From Desulfobulbaceae bacterium UBA5611 (GTDB lineage: Bacteria; Desulfobacterota; Desulfobulbia; Desulfobulbales; Desulfocapsaceae), in contig DIKT01000095.1 in assembly GCA_002424635.1 (NCBI GenBank), forward strand, positions 199 through 10,975: a DNA stretch of 10,777 bases. Direction: 5' to 3'. The position numbers and the translations under genes were made by a program. The notes under the pieces are model-generated. The model was not told where the DNA came from. It did no database searches and saw only the letters and a list, made by a program, of their open reading frames with translations. This document shows, one piece after another, positions 5,576 through 10,777 of the stretch (positions are counted from its first letter, which is position 1; every line of letters begins with the position of its first letter).

Positions 5576-6358
5576 TTATCTAATAGCTTCCTTCGTTCGA
5601 ATATAGCGAGATATATGGTAAGACGCCAACATCATATCTTCCTGAGAGAGAATGTCCTGTTGATTCTCAATATAAGTTGGAAGAGCTTTTGGATTCAAAA
5701 CCCAAATGTTTGATTTTTTACCTGGTCCTGTAGATTCTACAAACCAACCAGGGAATAAAATGACTGGCTTGATCAAAAAGTTTTTGCCGGTTGACTCTAA
5801 TAAAATATTTTTCAGCCAGCTTGCCGCAGCATTAACTTGAGTTATCGGTTTCGTTTGGACTCCAAGATATTGTATTGTCAATTTCTCTCCATCAAAAACG
5901 ATTCTCGGGTCACCTTTTTCTGGTTTGCTGTAGGTTTTTGTCTCAATAACGTAAATTCCTTTTCTGGAAATTATGACATGATCCAGATTGAAATTGTCAC
6001 CAAGTAGGTCATGATAAATTCTATGCCCTTTTTCTCGTAAAGTTTCTAAGTATTGGCCAACGGCTCTTTCCCCTTCTCTCCCAAGTTTAACGGCCCTTAC
6101 TTCTTTCAGTATTTTTTTCATCTTGTATACGCTAAACAGGACAATCACAACTGCAAGAAACGTTGCCATCTTGGGAGAAGGAGGTGGGTTTTTGTAATAA
6201 CGCCACCATTCGTATGCCGCCCAATAAATAAGACCAAAACAAACCAACAAATAAGAAACGGCATCGTCGTAAATCAGTTTGTTAATTCTTTCATCTAAGG
6301 ACTGCCCGACATGACGGAGAGATTTGTCAGTAATTGGAGATTTTTTCTTTATTTTCAT
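5576..6358 (-). CDS. Membrane-anchored NERD-domain protein (nuclease-related)
   Basis: The 260-residue product has a basic N-terminus, two membrane segments (about 34-51 and 64-80) and then a NERD domain (about 92-200). Typical features are GREGE (93-97), NLDHVIIS (124-131) and YVIETKTY (136-143). Asp126, Glu139 and Lys141 fit the PD-(D/E)xK nuclease pattern, so the domain may cut or bind DNA at the inner face of the membrane. NERD domains are often found with helicases, kinases or defence genes; the family role is poorly defined. It starts 45 bp after the stop of the MmeI-like gene, in the same direction, which suggests a two-gene unit. The ribosome site is weak. The gene is clearly richer in A and T than its neighbours, a sign of separate origin. 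Confidence 0.82.
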   Translation of the reverse strand: MKIKKKSPITDKSLRHVGQSLDERINKLIYDDAVSYLLVCFGLIYWAAYEWWRYYKNPPPSPKMATFLAVVIVLFSVYKMKKILKEVRAVKLGREGERAVGQYLETLREKGHRIYHDLLGDNFNLDHVIISRKGIYVIETKTYSKPEKGDPRIVFDGEKLTIQYLGVQTKPITQVNAAASWLKNILLESTGKNFLIKPVILFPGWFVESTGPGKKSNIWVLNPKALPTYIENQQDILSQEDMMLASYHISRYIRTKEAIR

Positions 6359-6403
6359 ATGATTACTGCTTTTCTGAATTTTTTCTTTAGGACTGTCCCA
6401 GAT

Positions 6404-9238
6404 TCATTTTGTCCGCTCCAAATTCATGGCCAGCAACCGGGAGAGAATGGTCTCATCTTCCATCTCCGGCGTGTAGTCGGCCCAGCCGTAGGCGCTGGCT
6501 ACGGCGGCGTCTAGTTGTTCTTGGCGCAGCTTTAGGCCTGCGGGCATTTCGTTGTAAAGGTTGGTCAGGGTCCGCTTTTTCCATGCCGTGGCATGTTCAG
6601 GCCTGGGTACGGGGCGGGGCGGGAAACCGGCCGCCTGCTCCTCTGGGGTGATCTCCCAGGTTAGCCAGCCTTCTGGATTAAGCCATTTTTCTCGCCAATC
6701 GTAGAGGTTGGCAGCCGCCGTGGAGATGGTGGCAAATGGCTCCTCAGCAGGAGCGTCCTTTGCCGCCAGGTCGAAACCGGGCGGGAAGGGGAAGGTCTCG
6801 AAACAAAGGCTTGAGTTATACACAGGATCATTTCCAACCCCCAATCGCCCGCCGCTTTCAATCGCCCAGGCACAGTGGATGCGGGAAGAGAGGATACCCA
6901 GGGTCGTATCGTCCTGGCGGGGAATGATGATTAGTTTGTGTTCTGGAGCCACCTGTACCGGAAATTTGACAAAAAAGCGGTGCTTGGCTGTTTCTGGGGT
7001 GGCGATGTAGTGGGTGAAGCCGTGAAGGACTTTGCGTAATTCTGGTCGATGCCGACCGTGTCGCCACCATTTTTCCGCCCGGATTGCCTCACGATTTCCT
7101 GCACGTATAGGCTTGACCATTGTCACCACGTGGGCGAAGGGGGCCAGATAGTCGGCGGCGTCGGCCTGCTCCAATGCGCTGAAATCGACCACCCAGTTGC
7201 CAGCCCAACGGCGGGTGATGTCGGAGCCATTGTAAATGGGGCGCACCACGTCGCTGTTGTGACGGCCATTGGGGTTGCCGCTGTCTTGGAGCCAGACTAG
7301 GGCAGTGGCGGTATCCACCTTAAAGGGGCCGGCCAGGCAGAGGCCGAAAAACGAGCGGCTTTTGTTGGCTGGGAGCGGACCGGCCTGGGTGAGGTCCAGC
7401 GATTGACAGTCTTGGCTGTTGCCAGTCAAATCGGCATGGATGGCGGTCACCGGTTTTCCGTCAAGCCGGATGGTATCACCCTTGCCGAAACAGACCAGCG
7501 ACACCCTGACCGCCGCCCCGTCGTTTACCCATTCTTCATCAGACCAGGCCTCGAAGATACGGGTACTCGCCAGAATCCGCTCCAACACCACCCGGTTGCG
7601 TTTCTGGCGGATGGAGTTGGTGGCGACCAGCCCGGCGGCCCAGGCCTGCCCCGCCTCGATCTGCGCCCGCGCCTTCTCAAACCAGTAGGTCACCAGATCG
7701 GCCCCACCCGGCACACGGCCTTCATATTGCTTGCGTAATGTTTCAACATACTCGTCGCCCAATTCGCCACGCATCATCTTGTCGCCCAAAAACGGCGGAT
7801 TGCCGACAATCACATCGGCCTCGGGCCAGCTCGCCTCGCTGCCGTCGAGATTCAGCAGGGCATCGCGGTGTTCGATGGAATCCAGCGAGCGAAGAATGGG
7901 ATTTCTGTTAATATCCCGGCCATTGCGGCGGCACCACTGAATATCGCCTATCCAGACGGTGGTGCGGGCCAGTTCGGCGGCGTAATCGTTGATCTCCAGC
8001 CCGAGAATATTGTGCGACCCGGTACGCAGCCATAGTTCCGGCTGATAGCCCGCTAGCTCCTGGGCCTCAATGAGGACTTTCCGCTCTACATCTCGCAGGG
8101 CAATCAGTGCCAGATACAAAAAATTTCCCGATCCACAGGCCGGGTCAAGCACCCGGAAGCTGCTCAGGCGCATGAGAAACTCCTGCCAGGCAGCATTCGC
8201 AATCTTGTATGCCTTGCTCCTCTTTTCTTTATTATGGCCGACGGTGATAACCGCCTTGGCTAACTGCCATTGGGCCAGCAGGGGATCGGTGATCAAGGGG
8301 TGGATCAGTTTGGCAATGGTGGCGGTATCGGTGTAATGGGCGCCCAGCGGGGCACGGGTGGTTGGATCGAGGCTGCGCTCAAACAGGGTGCCGAAAATGG
8401 TGGGGTCAATGGCTCGCCAATCCATACGGGCTGCCTTGTGCAGAGCGGCAAGGTCGTCCGGAATCAGGGCTGGAATATCCACAGTTTTGAAAAGGCCGCC
8501 GTTGAACCAGGCAATATCATGGTCGCCATATTCGCCGCCCCCTTCTTCCCGCATGGCGACAAAGAGTCGGCTGATCCGGCTTGCCGCCTTCCCGGCATCA
8601 TCACCGGCATTCTTGAGGATTCCGGTAAAAACCGAGCCTGGGAGCAGCTCCTCATCCTCGGCAAACATGCAGAAGAGGCATTGCACCAGGAAATGGGCGA
8701 TCTGCTGGCCGTCAAGTCCGCGGCCTCGCATGGCCATGGCAAGCTCAGCAAATTTCCCGGCGGCCTCGCCGGTGATGGCGGCGGTGGATTTTTCTGGACG
8801 GAGCTTTTCCGGGTCGGTAAAGACCCAGCGTAAGAGTTGCAACTTGCCCGGATCAGTCAGCTCCTCGATGCGGATTTCGCGCGGTTGGTCAGGATAGCCG
8901 GTGAAGGCGGTGTGGATGATGATCCGCTCCCGGTCGCACACCACCAAGAGGGGCGGGTTTTCCAGGCGCAGGGCATAGTCGGTCAGTTGCTTGAGGGCGG
9001 CGTTCAGGTCACGGCCAGGTTTTTTGTTCTCCCAGCCGAAACAGCCGCGCTTCCAGACATCGGCCCACCCATCACCGCCGCCCGCCTTTTTCGCCCCCCG
9101 TTCAAAGCAATAGCTTTCAGGGTCACGGGGCTTGTCAACTCCCAACAAGTCGCAGAGGTCGTCAAAATGGGCCTGGGCTCCGCCACGTTCGCTGAGGGTG
9201 TTGTTTCTCCAGAGGGTGATAAATTGTTCAGGGGTCAT
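6404..9238 (-). CDS. MmeI-like restriction-modification fusion protein / class I DNA methyltransferase
   Basis: The 944-residue protein has the layout of type IIL enzymes, in which nuclease, N6-adenine methyltransferase and target recognition lie in one chain. The N-terminal part (about 1-150) contains GWADVWKRGCFGWENKK (57-73); Asp60, Glu70 and Lys72 fit a PD-(D/E)xK centre. A helical spacer follows, with GAHYT at 299-303. Methyltransferase motif I is LDPACGSGNFLY (364-375) and the catalytic motif IV is GNPPFLG (479-485), typical of adenine-N6 enzymes. The remainder (about 620-940) is the expected place of the target-recognition and C-terminal domains. The length agrees with MmeI relatives. 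A methylase of another phage-defence system (for example the DISARM DrmMI type) is an alternative. Only the NERD gene follows; no helicase is in the window. It starts with ATG and has a poor ribosome site. The frame is intact. Confidence 0.85.
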   Translation of the reverse strand: MTPEQFITLWRNNTLSERGGAQAHFDDLCDLLGVDKPRDPESYCFERGAKKAGGGDGWADVWKRGCFGWENKKPGRDLNAALKQLTDYALRLENPPLLVVCDRERIIIHTAFTGYPDQPREIRIEELTDPGKLQLLRWVFTDPEKLRPEKSTAAITGEAAGKFAELAMAMRGRGLDGQQIAHFLVQCLFCMFAEDEELLPGSVFTGILKNAGDDAGKAASRISRLFVAMREEGGGEYGDHDIAWFNGGLFKTVDIPALIPDDLAALHKAARMDWRAIDPTIFGTLFERSLDPTTRAPLGAHYTDTATIAKLIHPLITDPLLAQWQLAKAVITVGHNKEKRSKAYKIANAAWQEFLMRLSSFRVLDPACGSGNFLYLALIALRDVERKVLIEAQELAGYQPELWLRTGSHNILGLEINDYAAELARTTVWIGDIQWCRRNGRDINRNPILRSLDSIEHRDALLNLDGSEASWPEADVIVGNPPFLGDKMMRGELGDEYVETLRKQYEGRVPGGADLVTYWFEKARAQIEAGQAWAAGLVATNSIRQKRNRVVLERILASTRIFEAWSDEEWVNDGAAVRVSLVCFGKGDTIRLDGKPVTAIHADLTGNSQDCQSLDLTQAGPLPANKSRSFFGLCLAGPFKVDTATALVWLQDSGNPNGRHNSDVVRPIYNGSDITRRWAGNWVVDFSALEQADAADYLAPFAHVVTMVKPIRAGNREAIRAEKWWRHGRHRPELRKVLHGFTHYIATPETAKHRFFVKFPVQVAPEHKLIIIPRQDDTTLGILSSRIHCAWAIESGGRLGVGNDPVYNSSLCFETFPFPPGFDLAAKDAPAEEPFATISTAAANLYDWREKWLNPEGWLTWEITPEEQAAGFPPRPVPRPEHATAWKKRTLTNLYNEMPAGLKLRQEQLDAAVASAYGWADYTPEMEDETILSRLLAMNLERTK

Positions 9239-9327
9239 ATGTGGCTATGCTATTTTGTATCCGTCGCAGGTTTTGCTTGAACCAGAGAAGAATGGCAATC
9301 GGTGAGAATCAGGGTTTCAAATACTTG

Positions 9328-9393
9328 GTCTAACGTGGAGTTGAGGCACCTGCGCGGCTTTTCGCGCAGGTCGCCTCGAACGCAGAGTTATGC
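9328..9393 (-). repeat. attC recombination site of the 203-residue protein cassette
   Basis: The minus strand runs from GCATAAC (9393-9387) to GTTAGAC (9334-9328), 66 bases. Inside, CCTGCGCG and CGCGCAGG pair perfectly, flanked by TGAGGC and GCCTCG arms with one to two unpaired bases, around a GCTTTT loop. Loop and stem closely resemble the attC at 4797-4866 (GCGCGG-T-rich loop-CGCGCAG), which suggests that both sites come from the same integron array. Confidence 0.85.
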
Positions 9394-10028
9394 TTCATGT
9401 TTTTGGCCTCCGCGGAATTGGGTCGATGACTTCGAGAGCCTTTGTTTCCAGATTGAAGGCCAAGAGAACGACGCCCCCCGACGCTCGTGGTACTTCCAGA
9501 TTTGCGGCAAATTCGGCTTCTGGGGCGTGCGAATGATATGCCTCAAGAAACCCAAGAAATGCGTTAAGAATTCCGTCATACTCGGGTTCCGAAACTTCCC
9601 GCTGAAGAAGAAGCTTGAAACGCAAACCACCATTGCCCTCAGCCATGATTGAATAGATAAGAGAGTACGGCTGGTTCGGCGTTGCTTTTCCAGCGCTCGA
9701 CACCACAGCTATTTGCGGCGCTGCCGGCCCCAAGAGTTTCTCTCGAAGCGCCTTGAACCCGGTCTTCAGTAAGTTGTAGTGATCTTTCCCCATCTCTTTC
9801 AGGAAGCCATCGAAGTATGACTTCCCGATGTAGATGATGACCGCCGTAGGGATTAACCACTCCAAACCGGCGTAAATTCCCCTGTCCTCGCGTGACTCAA
9901 TATCGAGCCTCAAGCGTTCTGTAGAAATTGTTCTCACAAAGTCGGAGAAGACCTCTTCCGGAATTGAGTCGGTGTGAAAAATTGCAATCTGAGGAGGAGT
10001 GGTCATGGCCCGCACCTATGAGGCATAA
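9334..10028 (-). mobile_element. Integron gene cassette carrying a gene of unknown function
   Basis: A unit of 695 bp begins with TTATGC behind a G at 10029 and ends in the attC at 9328-9393. The two cores GTTATGC and GCATAAC are exact complements, the mark of a complete cassette. No attC precedes it on the upstream side (10030-10100 has no palindrome), so it was either first in its array or inserted at a non-attC site. Confidence 0.8.
9395..10006 (-). CDS. Cassette-encoded protein of unknown function
   Basis: I do not recognise a named family. The ATG at 10006 (203 residues) has AGGTG 6 bases upstream; a GTG at 10015 would add three residues but has no such site. The middle contains a hydrophobic segment (about 50-61, LIPTAVIIYIGK) followed by YFDGFLKEMGKDHY (64-77) and an amphipathic helix. 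I have the impression that this hydrophobic-YF-GFLKE-GKDHY pattern occurs in other small uncharacterised proteins of accessory regions. The C-terminal part (about 95-195) looks like an alpha/beta domain. It could be a single-pass membrane effector, but this is inference. The stop codon directly abuts the GCATAAC core of the attC, typical of cassette genes. It begins 17 bp inside the cassette. Confidence 0.8.
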   Translation of the reverse strand: MTTPPQIAIFHTDSIPEEVFSDFVRTISTERLRLDIESREDRGIYAGLEWLIPTAVIIYIGKSYFDGFLKEMGKDHYNLLKTGFKALREKLLGPAAPQIAVVSSAGKATPNQPYSLIYSIMAEGNGGLRFKLLLQREVSEPEYDGILNAFLGFLEAYHSHAPEAEFAANLEVPRASGGVVLLAFNLETKALEVIDPIPRRPKT

Positions 10029-10178
10029 CAAGTAATTGTGTAGTTCTGCTTATCTGCCTATTTTGGATGATAACCAGAAAGAAAATAAGTGGAAGCCATA
10101 TCTCAATCAACTAACGAAAAATTCAGCACAATTCTATTGTCTACCAGCAAGAGGGATAATTCTCAAGAAGAATGGAGA

Positions 10179-10286
10179 ATGAGCGATCAACAGCATCTTT
10201 TCTGGACAGGAATAAACGCATATTTGGAATTTATGAGAGGTTATGGGAACATTACTGGCAATCCGCAAATATTGAGCTATGAGTAG
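10179..10286 (+). CDS. Possible small plus-strand reading frame containing the 32-bp repeat
   Basis: This is the only plus-strand frame I give weight to, because its segment TGINAYLEFMR is preserved in the left repeat copy. From the ATG it encodes 35 residues beginning MSDQQHLFW; a GTG at 10089 would give 65. A GGAG is present only one base before the ATG, so translation is doubtful. It may be a remnant of a longer gene interrupted when the cassette block arrived. The surrounding 10030-10316 has no other recognisable content. Confidence 0.25.
   Translation: MSDQQHLFWTGINAYLEFMRGYGNITGNPQILSYE
10206..10237 (+). repeat. 32-bp direct repeat, right copy
   Basis: It is identical over 32 bases and in the same orientation as 4632-4663. 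The two copies bracket about 5.6 kb that contains both cassettes, the restriction-modification gene and the NERD gene. Here the coding frame stays open past the repeat, whereas the left copy stops, so this is the better-preserved copy. Confidence 0.85.
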
Positions 10287-10316
10287 ATAGTATCACTGGA
10301 GAAGGATGAAACAGGG

Positions 10317-10348
10317 GGGCAGGCTCTGCCCGGCCGCAGACGGCGGCC
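10317..10348 (-). terminator. Two tandem GC-rich hairpins after the partial paralog
   Basis: GGGCAG and CTGCCC (10317-10331) form a 6-bp stem with a 3-base loop, and GGCCGC and GCGGCC (10332-10348) a 6-bp stem with a 5-base loop, back to back and 9 bp after the stop of the 436-type gene. There is no U-run, so a factor-dependent stop or a 3' stabiliser is more likely than an intrinsic terminator. Confidence 0.45.
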
Positions 10349-10357
10349 CACCCACCA

Positions 10358-10777
10358 TTAGCTTTCTTCGATCTGTTTGCGGAATAATTTGATCTGGGCA
10401 GTGCGGATTTCATCCATCTTCAGGCTGTAGATATCAAAGGGGAAGAGGAAGTCGGTCACCCCGGTGTCGAAGATCCGTTTGACCTCATACTCGTCATGGG
10501 CCACATCCCGCTGATAGATATAATTGAGATAGGAGCGGTTGGTATGGATGATGAACTCCACCCGGATGCCTCCCATCCTGGCCACAAATTTCAGCATCTC
10601 GGTCTTGCTGGAGCTGCCCATGGCCGTACCCTTGTAACGGCCGCCGGTCAGGGTGTCGGAGATATTCTCCAGGGTCATGAAGGTTCCTGCCTGAATCGCA
10701 CTACAGGTCAGGTGGCGCAGAAAGCATTTGACGTCACTCACCGAATTGAGCACGGCCATCAGCCCCAGCTCATCATC
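10358..10777 (-). CDS. Second copy of the 436-residue protein (C-terminal part, cut by window edge)
   Basis: The frame is open to the window edge and covers 139 residues that align without gaps to residues 298-436 of the protein at 1407-2717, with about 27 differences (roughly 80% identity). The segment around VEFIIHT and YLNYIYQRDVAHDEYEVKRIFDTG is fully conserved except for one His-to-Arg change, and the end KQIEES is shared. Changes are mostly conservative, so both copies are probably functional. Here no nifV follows: the stop is followed by hairpins and the 32-bp repeat. The start lies outside the window; an apparent internal ATG is not the real start. Confidence 0.88.
   Translation of the reverse strand, partial: DDELGLMAVLNSVSDVKCFLRHLTCSAIQAGTFMTLENISDTLTGGRYKGTAMGSSSKTEMLKFVARMGGIRVEFIIHTNRSYLNYIYQRDVAHDEYEVKRIFDTGVTDFLFPFDIYSLKMDEIRTAQIKLFRKQIEES

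Noticed and set aside
8070..9280. Plus-strand frames such as 8270-8833, 8358-8897 and 8837-9280
   Set aside because: They are shadows of the intact MmeI-like gene, whose methyltransferase motifs fix the coding strand.

Overview
The window looks like the chromosome of a free-living, nitrogen-fixing Gram-negative bacterium. Evidence for nitrogen fixation is a homocitrate synthase (NifV), a sigma-54 activator of the NifA type and a good -24/-12 promoter in front of it. Integron-type gene cassettes, an MmeI-like restriction-modification gene and REP-like repeats fit a proteobacterium or a member of the Desulfobacterota. I lean towards Desulfobacterota (Desulfobulbales-like), but this rests on general resemblance, not on a marker gene. 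Every convincing gene lies on the minus strand, so the window reads right to left. I see no rRNA, tRNA, CRISPR array, integrase or transposase.

Left part (1-4560), nif block: nifA (4481-2865), two hairpins, an unrecognised 436-residue protein (2717-1407), then nifV 11 bp further on (1395-274). The region beyond nifV (1-273) holds REP-like palindromes and no gene. nifA has its own predicted RpoN promoter, which rules out the longer possible start codon.

Middle and right part (about 4630-10240), accessory block: two complete integron gene cassettes, each with matching 7-bp core sites and a foldable attC. One (4803-5392) encodes a cysteine-rich PAS protein and the other (9334-10028) a protein of unknown function. 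Around them are a half attC left without its cassette (5387-5422) and the start of a third, truncated cassette gene (4775-4683). Between the two complete cassettes lie an MmeI-like nuclease-methyltransferase (9238-6404) and a membrane-anchored NERD-domain protein (6358-5576), a probable DNA-defence pair. A perfect 32-bp direct repeat (4632-4663 and 10206-10237) brackets the block, suggesting that it arrived, or was rearranged, as a unit of about 5.6 kb.

Right edge (10358-10777): the C-terminal third of a second copy of the 436-residue protein, about 80% identical to the copy in the nif operon. Its C-terminal half has the layout of a very divergent RelA/SpoT-type nucleotidyltransferase, which is my most speculative functional proposal.
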